In this document: piece after piece, positions 36,441 to 45,147 of the stretch
Layout: the number at the start of each line of letters is the position of its first letter
Numbering within the stretch: position 1 is the stretch's first letter
Assembly (NCBI GenBank): GCA_017992605.1
Contig: JAGOOG010000005.1
Coordinates: forward strand, 93,599 to 157,598
Length of the DNA stretch: 64,000 nt
Source: Deltaproteobacteria bacterium
GTDB lineage: Bacteria > Desulfobacterota > Desulfomonilia > UBA1062
Direction of reading: 5' to 3'
Position numbers and translations under genes: made by a program
Notes under the pieces: generated by a model
The model's input: only the letters and a program-made list of their open reading frames with translations
Told to the model about the DNA's origin: nothing
Databases searched by the model: none

Positions 36441-37528
36441 ACTTCGACGTCGTCTTCTTTCTCGCCACCATGGCCCTGCTCGTGCTGGGCACGGTGATGA
36501 TATTCTCCTCGAGCTACTTCGTGTCCAAGGAACTCTACGGGAACGGCATCACCATGACCAAGAAGCACCTGTTCCACGTGGTGCTGGGCACCGTGGCCAT
36601 GATGAGCATCATGGCCGTCGACTACCGCAGGCTCTGCAACCGCAGGCTGGTCCTGTTCGCCCTGGCGGGCAGCGCCCTCGCCCTGGTGCTCTGCTTCGTC
36701 CCGGTCATCGGTCACTCGGGCGGGCATTCCAGGAGGTGGGTCGGCATCGGCCCTGCCGTTGTCCAGGCCTCCGAACTCGCCAAGCTGGCCCTCCTCCTCT
36801 TCGTGGCGAGCTACCTCTCGCGGAAGGCCCGACACATGGATGACTTCGCCAGAGGGCCTCTGCCGGTCCTCGCCATCGTGGCACCCATGTGCCTGCTCAT
36901 CTTCATCGAGCCGGACTTCGGCACTGCTGCAGCCCTGGGCATCTGGTCCGTCATGATGCTCTTCATGGCGGGCATGCGCATCAAGCACCTGCTCGCGCTG
37001 ATCGGGGGAGTCCTGCCGCTGGGCATCGCGGCCATGGTCCTGGAGCCATACCGCTTCGCCCGGCTCAAGGCCTTCGTGAACCCCTGGGACGACATGCTCG
37101 GCATCGGCTACCAGATCATTCAGGCCATGGTGGGTTTCGCCAACGGCCGGCTCTTCGGGTCGGGCCTCGGGGAGGGAACCCAGAAGCTGTTCTTCCTGCC
37201 GGCGCCGCACACGGACTTCATCCTGGCCGTCGTGGGCGAGGAACTCGGGTTCATCGGCGTGCTCCTCGTCGCGGCCCTCTTCGGCGTCTGGATATGGAGG
37301 GGTTTCTCCATCGCCCTGGCCACCAACGACTCCTTCGGGTACCACCTGGTCATCGCGTCGGTGTGCCTCGTGGGGCTCCAGGCGGTCCTCAACATGGGCG
37401 TCGCCCTGTCCGTGCTGCCCACCACCGGCATCGCGCTGCCCTTCTTCAGCTACGGCGGTTCCGCCCTGCTCAGCACCATGTGCATCTGCGGGGTGATCCT
37501 GTCGGTGTCGAGGAGGGCCCGCCTGTGA
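36401..37528 (+). CDS. ftsW: Septal peptidoglycan polymerase FtsW (SEDS family)
   Basis: FtsW polymerises lipid II with FtsI. The 375-residue protein has about ten transmembrane helices and SEDS motifs: the late GSGLGEGTQKLFFLPAPHTDFILAVVGEELGF and LPTTGIALPFFSYGGSALL, plus the catalytic-Asp region VNPWDD. The ATG lies 40 bases inside murD, in a different frame, a large overlap for this cluster. Confidence 0.96.
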   Translation: MRTWHLAEQTREIDFDVVFFLATMALLVLGTVMIFSSSYFVSKELYGNGITMTKKHLFHVVLGTVAMMSIMAVDYRRLCNRRLVLFALAGSALALVLCFVPVIGHSGGHSRRWVGIGPAVVQASELAKLALLLFVASYLSRKARHMDDFARGPLPVLAIVAPMCLLIFIEPDFGTAAALGIWSVMMLFMAGMRIKHLLALIGGVLPLGIAAMVLEPYRFARLKAFVNPWDDMLGIGYQIIQAMVGFANGRLFGSGLGEGTQKLFFLPAPHTDFILAVVGEELGFIGVLLVAALFGVWIWRGFSIALATNDSFGYHLVIASVCLVGLQAVLNMGVALSVLPTTGIALPFFSYGGSALLSTMCICGVILSVSRRARL

Positions 37529-38583
37529 AGGTGCTCGTCACGGCCGGGGGAACAGGGGGCCACATCATGCCGGCAGTGGCCATCGCCGAGGCCATCGTTA
37601 CCGGCGATCCCGGTGCGCGCATCCTCTTCGTGGGCACTGACCGGGGCATGGAAGAGCGGATCGCCGGGCTCAAGGGCCTGGACTTCATCGGGATCTCTGC
37701 GCTGGGTATCAAGGGCAAGTCCGTGACGAACCTTCTCGGGGCGGTCCTCGTCAACACCCGGGCGTTCCTCAAGGCGCTCCGTATCGTCAGGGATTTCAGG
37801 CCCGACTGGGTCATCGGCACGGGCGGCTACGTCACGGGCATGGTGGTGCTGGCCGGCAGGATCACGGGCAGCACCTGCGCCATACAGGAGCAGAACACCA
37901 TACCGGGGCTCACCAACAGGATCCTGGCCCGCGTGGCGCACCGGGTATACCTCTCGTTCCCTGACGCCCTGGGCAGGTTTCCCGCGGCCAGGACACGGCT
38001 CGTGGGAAATCCCCTGCGCAGGGAGCTCACGGACATGCGCACGGACGGAAGCGGAAACAGCCTGCTTGTCCTGGGAGGCAGCCTGGGTGCGGGCAGCGTC
38101 AACAGGGCGGCCGCCGGCGCCGTGAGGATCCTCAGGGATGAAGGGGTGACGCCGGACGTGATCCATCAGACCGGCCCGCAGGATTGTGCATGGGTGAAGG
38201 AACACTATGAGAAGGTGGGTTTGAACGTCGACGTGAGGGATTTCATCGACGACATGGCCTGGGCATACCGTTCGGCCAGGCTCGTGGTCAGCCGCTGCGG
38301 CGGCATCACCCTGGCAGAGCTCTCGTGTGCGGGGCTGCCGGCCATCATGGTCCCCTTCCCCCACGCGACGGACGACCACCAGACGGTCAACGGCAGGTAC
38401 GTGGCGGACCGCGGGGGAGGCTGGCTGATCCCCGATGACCAGCTGACGCCCGAACGGCTCGCCCTCGAGATCAGGACAAGGCTCGCAGACCCCGGGGGGC
38501 TTGCACGGGCGTCGAAGGACATGAAGGCCCTCGGCCTGGGTGCCGGGGCCGAGGCCATAGCACGGGAGATACGGGGTGTTTAG
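37525..38583 (+). CDS. murG: UDP-GlcNAc transferase MurG
   Basis: MurG turns lipid I into lipid II. The 352-residue GT28 protein starts KVLVTAGGTGGHIMPAVAIAEA (GTG start in a GTGA overlap with ftsW), and has TGGYVTG, QEQNTIPGLTNR, the GGSLGAGSVN loop and the donor site SRCGGITLAELSCAGLPAIMVPFPHATDDHQ. Confidence 0.97.
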   Translation: MKVLVTAGGTGGHIMPAVAIAEAIVTGDPGARILFVGTDRGMEERIAGLKGLDFIGISALGIKGKSVTNLLGAVLVNTRAFLKALRIVRDFRPDWVIGTGGYVTGMVVLAGRITGSTCAIQEQNTIPGLTNRILARVAHRVYLSFPDALGRFPAARTRLVGNPLRRELTDMRTDGSGNSLLVLGGSLGAGSVNRAAAGAVRILRDEGVTPDVIHQTGPQDCAWVKEHYEKVGLNVDVRDFIDDMAWAYRSARLVVSRCGGITLAELSCAGLPAIMVPFPHATDDHQTVNGRYVADRGGGWLIPDDQLTPERLALEIRTRLADPGGLARASKDMKALGLGAGAEAIAREIRGV

Positions 38584-39946
38584 AGGCATTACGAGGATCC
38601 ATTTCGTGGGCATCGGCGGTATCGGCATGAGCGGCATCGCTGAACTGCTGCTCAACCTCGGCTTCACCATCAGCGGTTCGGATGTGGCGGACTCGGACAC
38701 CGTGCAGCGCCTGCGGTCGTTGGGCGCCGTGATCCACATCGGACACCGCCCCGAGAACATCGGAGACGCCCAGGTAGTGGTCTATTCGTCGGCCGTGAAA
38801 CTCGACAACCCCGAGTGTGCAGCGGCCAGGGCCAGGACCCTGCCCGTGATACCCCGCGCCGAGATGCTCGCCGAGCTCATGCGCATGAAGTTCTCCATCG
38901 CCATAGCCGGCACCCACGGCAAGACCACCACCACGTCCATGCTGGCCACCATCCTGGCCATGGCGGGAAAGGACCCCACGGCGGTCATCGGGGGCAGGCT
39001 CGACATGTTCGGTTCGAACGCCCGGCTGGGCGAAGGGGAGCTGCTGGTGGCCGAGGCCGACGAGAGCGACCGGTCCTTCCTCAAGCTGACGCCCATCGTG
39101 GCGGTGGTGACCAACATCGAGGAGGAGCACATGGACTGCTACCGGGACATCGACGACATCCGGGATACCTATGTGCAGTTCCTCAACAAGGTGCCGTTCT
39201 TCGGCTTCGACATGGTGTGCCTGGACGATGCCAACATCCAGTACATCCTGCCCCTGCTCGAGCGCAAGGTCATCACGTACGGATCGCATACCCAGGCCAT
39301 CTACCGGTACACGGAGCCACGGTTCAGCGGGCTCCAGACGAGCTTCACCGCCCACCGGAAAGGCTCGGTGCTCGGCGAGATCTCGCTGGGCGTTCCGGGC
39401 AAGCACAACTGCCTCAACGCCCTTGCCGCCATGGGAACGGCCCTCGAGCTCGGCATCGATTTCGAGGTGATCCGCCGGGGTCTCGACGAGTTCAAGGGCG
39501 TCCAGCGGCGGTGCCACGTGCGCGGCGAGAAGAGGGGCATCACCGTCATGGACGATTACGGCCACCACCCCACCGAGATCAGGATGACGCTCTCCGCCAT
39601 CAAGAACGGGTTCCCGAAGCGCCGGGTCATCGCAGTCTTCCAGCCGCACCGCTACACGAGAACCCGCGACCTCTTCGATGATTTCGTGAACTCGTTCTAC
39701 GATGCCGGCAGGCTCTATGTGACCGAGATCTACCCGGCGTCCGAGCAGCCCATCGAGGGCGTGAGCGGCCGTCGCCTCTTCGAGGAGATCAAGAACCACG
39801 GCTACCGCGACGCCTTCTTCGTGGAGGACAAGGACGACATCCCGGGCACCCTCCAGAAGGTGCTCAAGAAGGGCGACCTCGTCGTGTTCCTGGGTGCCGG
39901 CGACGTGTGGCGCCAGGGGCTCAGGATCCTGGAGAGGCTTGGATGA
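38576..39946 (+). CDS. murC: UDP-MurNAc-L-alanine ligase MurC
   Basis: MurC adds the first stem residue. The 456-residue protein opens IHFVGIGGIGMSGIAELLL, has the ATP loop AIAGTHGKTTTTSML, the EADESDRSFL motif and the C-terminal MDDYGHHPTEI. GTG start overlapping murG by eight bases. Confidence 0.97.
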   Translation: MFRGITRIHFVGIGGIGMSGIAELLLNLGFTISGSDVADSDTVQRLRSLGAVIHIGHRPENIGDAQVVVYSSAVKLDNPECAAARARTLPVIPRAEMLAELMRMKFSIAIAGTHGKTTTTSMLATILAMAGKDPTAVIGGRLDMFGSNARLGEGELLVAEADESDRSFLKLTPIVAVVTNIEEEHMDCYRDIDDIRDTYVQFLNKVPFFGFDMVCLDDANIQYILPLLERKVITYGSHTQAIYRYTEPRFSGLQTSFTAHRKGSVLGEISLGVPGKHNCLNALAAMGTALELGIDFEVIRRGLDEFKGVQRRCHVRGEKRGITVMDDYGHHPTEIRMTLSAIKNGFPKRRVIAVFQPHRYTRTRDLFDDFVNSFYDAGRLYVTEIYPASEQPIEGVSGRRLFEEIKNHGYRDAFFVEDKDDIPGTLQKVLKKGDLVVFLGAGDVWRQGLRILERLG

Positions 39947-40782
39947 GGACGATGGAAGCGGTCCGTGCAGCCGATGTCACCTCCATGCACTGCGGTGGTA
40001 CCATCGCGCGCGTCTACGAGCCCGAGGACACGGGGGAGCTTCTGTCCCTGGTGGCGACACTGGAGGACTTCCATGTCCTGGGCGGGGGAACCAACACCAT
40101 CTTCGAGGACACCACCATCACGAGGCCCGTCATCAGGCTCGGCCGTGCATTCAGCTTCGTGGAACCCACCGGGGAAGGGCTGCGCGCAGGCGCGGCGCTC
40201 CCCATGAAGCGCCTGCTCTCCTTCAGCATCCGCAACGGCATGGCCGGCATCGAGTTCATGGCCGGCATCCCGGGCCAGCTGGGCGGGGCGCTCTGGATGA
40301 ATGCCGGGACGCCCGAGCGGGGCATCCTCGACGCCGTTTCCGAGCTGGTGATCGTGGAGCCCTCCGGTGTGCGCACCGTGAAGACCGCCGACCTCGACTA
40401 CGGGTACCGCCACGGCGGCATCGGCGACAAGGCCGTCATCACCTCGGCCGCCTTCAGGCTTGAACGGTCCTCCCCGGAGGAGGTGCGCAGGGCGGTGCTC
40501 TCCTCCCTTTCCCGCAGGCGCAACCAGCCGCACGGGTACAGCTCGGGCTCCATCTTCCGCAACCCCCCGCACGGGGCCGCAGGGTACCTCATCGACCAGG
40601 CGGGCCTGAAGGGCCTGCGGGTGGGCGGGGCCAAGGTGTCGGAGATCCACGCGAACTTCATCGTCAACGACCGCTGCGCCACGGCCTCCGACATCAAGGA
40701 CCTGATCCTGAAGGTGAAGGAACGGGTGAAGGAGCGGTTCGGGGTCGAACTGAGAGAGGAGGTGAAGTTCATTGGTCAGTGA
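39943..40782 (+). CDS. murB: UDP-N-acetylenolpyruvoylglucosamine reductase MurB
   Basis: MurB reduces the enolpyruvyl group with FAD and NADPH. The 279-residue protein shows the FAD-binding GGGTNTIFED, EFMAGIPGQLGGALWMNAG, the YGYRHGG segment, the catalytic Ser in SSGSIFRNPP and the catalytic Glu in GGAKVSEIHANFIVN. The YSSGS-x-F-R-N-P spacing is that of type II MurB. ATGA overlap with murC. Confidence 0.95.
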   Translation: MRTMEAVRAADVTSMHCGGTIARVYEPEDTGELLSLVATLEDFHVLGGGTNTIFEDTTITRPVIRLGRAFSFVEPTGEGLRAGAALPMKRLLSFSIRNGMAGIEFMAGIPGQLGGALWMNAGTPERGILDAVSELVIVEPSGVRTVKTADLDYGYRHGGIGDKAVITSAAFRLERSSPEEVRRAVLSSLSRRRNQPHGYSSGSIFRNPPHGAAGYLIDQAGLKGLRVGGAKVSEIHANFIVNDRCATASDIKDLILKVKERVKERFGVELREEVKFIGQ

Positions 40783-41569
40783 CTTCAGCGATCTCAGGCA
40801 GAGATTCAGGACGCCGTCCAAGAAGAAGGCTATCTCGCAGATCAACACCGTCCTGAGGCTTTCCATGTGGCTGTGCCTCGGCATATCGGGGCTGCTCATC
40901 ACCGTCTGTGCAGCCGCCTACATCGCCAACTCAGCGGTTTTCAACGTCAGGCAGATCGACATCCGGGGGATCTCCCACGTGAAGGCCGACGAGGTGCTCA
41001 CCCTCCTGGACATCGAGCAGGGCGACAACATCCTCTCGTGGGGCATGAACGATGCGTACCGGAGGCTCCAGAAGCACCCGTGGATCAAGGATCTGAGCAT
41101 TTCGAGGAACTTCGTCCCGGCATCCATCGAGGTGGTCGTCGAGGAGCACAGGCCCGCGGCAACCCTCTTTCTCAAGGACAGGCCCTACCTCATCTCGGAA
41201 GAGGGACTGGTGTTCATCTCATCCCCGGACACCTACCACGGCCTCATGATACGGGCAAAGGACTTCTCGCGCCAGGACATGAAGGAGGGGCTGGACCGTG
41301 TCCTGAGCGGGGCGATCGCCGCGGCGAAGCTCGTGCAGGCCAGAGGTCTCGCGCTGAACGATCTCGCCATCGAACCGGGCGGACTCGTCCACATAAGGCT
41401 CACGAACGGGATCACGCTGACTGTCTTCGGCGAGATGACCCCGGTCAAGGTAGACAGGGCCATGAAGACCATGGCAAAACTGAAACCATCGGAAGGGACT
41501 GTTATGGATCTGAGGTGCGACGACAAAATAGTGTTGAGGAACAGGAGCGCCCATGGCAGCGAGGGATAG
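40772..41569 (+). CDS. ftsQ: Cell division protein FtsQ (DivIB)
   Basis: FtsQ joins FtsL and FtsB in the divisome. The 265-residue protein has a cytoplasmic tail, one transmembrane helix (about residues 30-52), a POTRA domain (VRQIDIRGISHVKADEVLTLLDIEQGDNI) and a beta domain with EHRPAATLFLKDRPYLISEEGLVF. A TTG start with GGAGGTG seven bases upstream overlaps murB by 11 bases; the weak start codon may limit its level. Confidence 0.93.
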   Translation: MVSDFSDLRQRFRTPSKKKAISQINTVLRLSMWLCLGISGLLITVCAAAYIANSAVFNVRQIDIRGISHVKADEVLTLLDIEQGDNILSWGMNDAYRRLQKHPWIKDLSISRNFVPASIEVVVEEHRPAATLFLKDRPYLISEEGLVFISSPDTYHGLMIRAKDFSRQDMKEGLDRVLSGAIAAAKLVQARGLALNDLAIEPGGLVHIRLTNGITLTVFGEMTPVKVDRAMKTMAKLKPSEGTVMDLRCDDKIVLRNRSAHGSEG

Positions 41570-42779
41570 GATAATCGTCGGTCTGGATATCGGGACGACC
41601 AAGATCTGCTGCCTCATCACCGAGATGAACGAGTCGGGGGAGCTCGAGGTCATCGGGTTCGGCGTCTCCGAGTCCAAGGGGCTCAGGCGGGGCCTCGTGG
41701 TCAACATGGAGCAGACCGTGGAGGCCATCAGGGGCTGCGTCGAGGACGCCGAACGCATGGCGGGTATCCGGGTGGATGAAGTCTACACCGGCATCGCGGG
41801 AGGCCATATCCAGGGCATCAGCACGAGCGCGGTGATCGCCATCAAGGGAGAGGAGATCACCGAGATCGACCGTCGCAGGGTCGTGGAGCAGGCCAAGGAT
41901 TTCGCCAAGCCGGTCGGGGTGGAGATCATCCACGTGCTGCCCCAGGAGTTCACGGTGGACGACGTCTCGGGCATCGTGAACCCCGTGGGCATGGCCGGTT
42001 CGCGCCTGGAGGCCAGGGTCCACATCGTCACAGGGTCGGTCTCGGCGGTGAGCAACATCTCCAAGTGCGCCCAGAAGGCGGGGCTCGGCCTCCAGGACAT
42101 CGTGCTCCAGCAGATCGCCTCGGCCGCTTCCATCCTCACGCCCGACGAGATGCAGCTGGGCGTCATCATCATGGACATCGGCGGCGGGACCACGGACATC
42201 GCGGTCTTCAACGAGGGGGCCATCCGCCACACCTCGGTCCTGTCGCTGGGAGGGGACAACATCACCAACGACATCGCCGTGGGGCTGCGCTGTCCCATCG
42301 CCGAGGCGGAGCGGCTCAAGATCAAGTACGGCCACGCGAGCGCCTCCCGGGTGTCGGGCGATGAGCAGATCGAGGTGCCCTCCATGGGCGGCGACTCGGT
42401 GAACATGGTGCCCCGGAGAATTCTGGCCGAAATTATTGAATCGAGAGTGGAAGAACTCTTCAAACTTGCATATAATGAAATCAGGAACACGGGGTATTCG
42501 GAGATGATGTCAGCCGGGCTTGTGCTCACCGGCGGTGCAAGCTCGCTGGAGGGGGTTGCCGAGCTGGCCGAGAGCATCATGCACATGCCCGTGCGGGTGG
42601 GTCTTCCCAGGGGCGTGAAGGGACTGGTGGAACTGGTCAACAGTCCCGCCTACGCCACCGCGGTGGGGTTGTGCGTGTACGAGGCCGGCAAACCGTCGTA
42701 CAGCTTCAAACCGAAGGGCACCGGCGTCTTTGAGAGGATTCTGGAGCGAATGATCAGCTGGTTTAAGGAAGTCTTTTAA
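41553..42779 (+). CDS. ftsA: Cell division protein FtsA
   Basis: FtsA tethers FtsZ to the membrane. The 408-residue actin-like ATPase has phosphate-1 VGLDIGTTKICC, the 1C subdomain, phosphate-2 IIMDIGGGTTDIAVF and the adenosine motif VLTGGASSLEGV. It ends in an amphipathic helix (FERILERMISWFKEVF), the membrane-targeting sequence. Overlaps ftsQ by 17 bases. Confidence 0.97.
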   Translation: MAARDRIIVGLDIGTTKICCLITEMNESGELEVIGFGVSESKGLRRGLVVNMEQTVEAIRGCVEDAERMAGIRVDEVYTGIAGGHIQGISTSAVIAIKGEEITEIDRRRVVEQAKDFAKPVGVEIIHVLPQEFTVDDVSGIVNPVGMAGSRLEARVHIVTGSVSAVSNISKCAQKAGLGLQDIVLQQIASAASILTPDEMQLGVIIMDIGGGTTDIAVFNEGAIRHTSVLSLGGDNITNDIAVGLRCPIAEAERLKIKYGHASASRVSGDEQIEVPSMGGDSVNMVPRRILAEIIESRVEELFKLAYNEIRNTGYSEMMSAGLVLTGGASSLEGVAELAESIMHMPVRVGLPRGVKGLVELVNSPAYATAVGLCVYEAGKPSYSFKPKGTGVFERILERMISWFKEVF

Positions 42780-42798
42780 CTGCAAGGGGGGTGCTACG

Positions 42799-43977
42799 AT
42801 GTTTGAATTGGAAAAAGTAGAGAGCGCAGGCGCTCAGATAAAGGTCATCGGCGTGGGGGGATGCGGCTGCAACGCCGTGAACAACATGATCAGCGCCCAG
42901 CTCAAGGGCGTCGAGTTCCTCTCGTGCAACACCGACATCCAGACCCTGAGGTCCTCCTTGTCATCGGGCCGCATCCAGATCGGGGCCAAGCTCACCAGGG
43001 GTCTCGGGGCGGGCGGCAGCCCGGACATCGGCAGGAGCGCCGCCCTGGAGAGCGAGAAGGATCTGCGGGCCACACTCGAGGACACCGACATGGTCTTCAT
43101 CACCGCGGGCATGGGCGGCGGGACGGGCACCGGGGCTTCACCGGTGGTGGCCCAGGTCGCCAAGGACATGGGCATCCTCACCGTGGCGGTGGTCACCAAA
43201 CCCTTCCCCTTCGAGGGCAAGCGCAAGATGACCCAGGCCGAGGCCGGCGAGAAGGAACTGGCCGAAAACGTGGACGCCCTCATCGTCATCCCCAACAACC
43301 GCCTGCTGAGCATGGCCGGGAAGAACGTGCCCCTGCTGGAGGCGTTCAAGATGGCGGACGAGATCCTCATCAACGCGGTCAAGGGTATCTCGGACCTCAT
43401 CAACAACACCGGGCTCGTCAACGTCGACTTCAACGACGTCAAGGCGGTCATGATCGAGAAGGGCAAGGCCCTCATGGGCATCGGGTACGGCACCGGGGAA
43501 AACCGGGCGGCCGAAGCGGCCCAGGCGGCCATCAGCTCGCCGCTGCTCGAGGACATGGACATCCATGGCGCCAAGGGCCTGCTCATCAACATCACGAGCG
43601 GACCATCCATCACCATGAACGAGATCCACGAGGCGTCTTCGCTGATCCAGGCCGCGGCCCACGACGACGCCAACATCATCTGGGGGGTCGTCATCGACGA
43701 GGCCATGGCGGACCAGATAGCCATCACCGTGGTCGCCACGGGGTTCGCCAACAAGCCCATCGTGCTCTCTTCGGGCGTTGACAAGGGGCGGGTCCACCAG
43801 ACCATGCGGGATGCGCAGAACGCCACGGTCATCGACTACAGCAGGCCTGCCTTCATGCGCAAGAAAGAGCAGAAGGAAGAGAAGGAGGTCATCAAGCTCG
43901 GCATGGTCGTCGACGAGAGCGTGCTCGATCAGGAACTCTACAATGTCCCCACGTTCCTGCGCAAAAAAGCCGACTAG
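42799..43977 (+). CDS. ftsZ: Cell division GTPase FtsZ
   Basis: This tubulin-like GTPase forms the Z ring. It has GVGGCGCNAVNNM, the GTP signature GGGTGTGASP (Ser where Ala is usual), the T7 loop NVDFNDVKAVM and the C-terminal peptide NVPTFLRKKAD, which binds FtsA. Length 392 is normal. AAGGGGGGTGCTACG precedes the ATG. Confidence 0.98.
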   Translation: MFELEKVESAGAQIKVIGVGGCGCNAVNNMISAQLKGVEFLSCNTDIQTLRSSLSSGRIQIGAKLTRGLGAGGSPDIGRSAALESEKDLRATLEDTDMVFITAGMGGGTGTGASPVVAQVAKDMGILTVAVVTKPFPFEGKRKMTQAEAGEKELAENVDALIVIPNNRLLSMAGKNVPLLEAFKMADEILINAVKGISDLINNTGLVNVDFNDVKAVMIEKGKALMGIGYGTGENRAAEAAQAAISSPLLEDMDIHGAKGLLINITSGPSITMNEIHEASSLIQAAAHDDANIIWGVVIDEAMADQIAITVVATGFANKPIVLSSGVDKGRVHQTMRDAQNATVIDYSRPAFMRKKEQKEEKEVIKLGMVVDESVLDQELYNVPTFLRKKAD

Positions 43978-43985
43978 GGAGGATC

Positions 43986-45107
43986 ATGCGGCCCACACGG
44001 GTTGAGATCGACCTTTCGGCCATAAAGCACAACATCGGCCTCATCAGGGGGCTCACGAAAGGCCGCGTCATGATGGCCATCAAGGCCGACGCCTACGGCC
44101 ACGGCGCGGAGACCGTCGGACGGTTCGTCCAGGAACGATCGCTGGTGGACATGCTGGGCGTGAGCTGCATCGAGGAGGGGCTTCAGCTCAGGAAGGCAGG
44201 CGTGAGTCTGCCCGTCCTGATCTTCGGCCTCATCACGGGCAGCCAGGACGACGTGGATGCCGTCTTCTCCCAGAACCTCATCCCCACCGTGGCGGACCTC
44301 GCCCCGGTGGAGGCCCTCGTCCAGGGCGCCAGGAAGTGGGGTCGCCCCATTGCCGTGCATGTCAAGACCGACACGGGCATGGGAAGGCTCGGCCTTCCGC
44401 CGGAAAAGACCCTGGTGATCATGGAGCACCTGGCATCTCTGAAGGAGATCAGGATCGCCGGTGTCTACACCCATTTCCCGGTGTCCGACGAACCGGGGAG
44501 CCCCTTCACCACATCCCAGATCAGACATTTCATCGAATTCTCCAACAGGGTCGCATCCCTGAACATCGAGGCGGGGGTTTGCCACCTGGCCAACTCCGGG
44601 GCCGTCATCAACAACCCCGAGTCCTACATGGACATGGTCAGGCCGGGGATCCTGTGCTATGGACTCTATCCGGCCGAGAACATGCCGAGGAAACTCGACG
44701 TGAAGCCGGCCATGACCCTGAAGACCGCCATCATGTTCGTCAAGCGGGTCAGAAAGGACACCGGCCTCTCCTACGGCCTGACCTACAGGCCCGGACGCGA
44801 CGCCACCATCGCCACCATACCGGTGGGCTATGCGGACGGCTATTCCCGCGCACTGTCCAACACCGCACACGTCCTCATCGCAGGCAAGCACTACCCCGTG
44901 GTGGGGAGGATATGCATGGACCAGACCCTCGTCGACCTCGGGGATGACGCCTACCCCGTGGGGCAGGAGGTGATCCTGTTCGGGCAGGGTCCCATCACCG
45001 CGGCGACGGTGGCATCCTGGTGCGGGACCATCCCCTACGAGGTCACCTGCGACATGAGCAGGCGCGTCCCCAGGACGTATTGCGGTAACACCCGGGACGC
45101 CGCTTGA
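43986..45107 (+). CDS. alr: Alanine racemase
   Basis: This PLP enzyme makes D-alanine for MurF's dipeptide. Lys33 in MAIKADAYGHG binds PLP; the HVKTDTGMGRLG, SYGLTYRPGRDATIATIPVGYADGYSR (with the catalytic Tyr region) and RICMDQTLVDLG motifs are all present. Length 373 is typical. GGGAGG precedes the ATG, eight bases after ftsZ. The position at the end of a dcw cluster supplies the D-amino acid; no ddl is seen in the window. Confidence 0.96.
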   Translation: MRPTRVEIDLSAIKHNIGLIRGLTKGRVMMAIKADAYGHGAETVGRFVQERSLVDMLGVSCIEEGLQLRKAGVSLPVLIFGLITGSQDDVDAVFSQNLIPTVADLAPVEALVQGARKWGRPIAVHVKTDTGMGRLGLPPEKTLVIMEHLASLKEIRIAGVYTHFPVSDEPGSPFTTSQIRHFIEFSNRVASLNIEAGVCHLANSGAVINNPESYMDMVRPGILCYGLYPAENMPRKLDVKPAMTLKTAIMFVKRVRKDTGLSYGLTYRPGRDATIATIPVGYADGYSRALSNTAHVLIAGKHYPVVGRICMDQTLVDLGDDAYPVGQEVILFGQGPITAATVASWCGTIPYEVTCDMSRRVPRTYCGNTRDAA

Positions 45108-45147
45108 CCCGTATCGTCACACTACACTTCAGACGGGGGGCTTCTCG

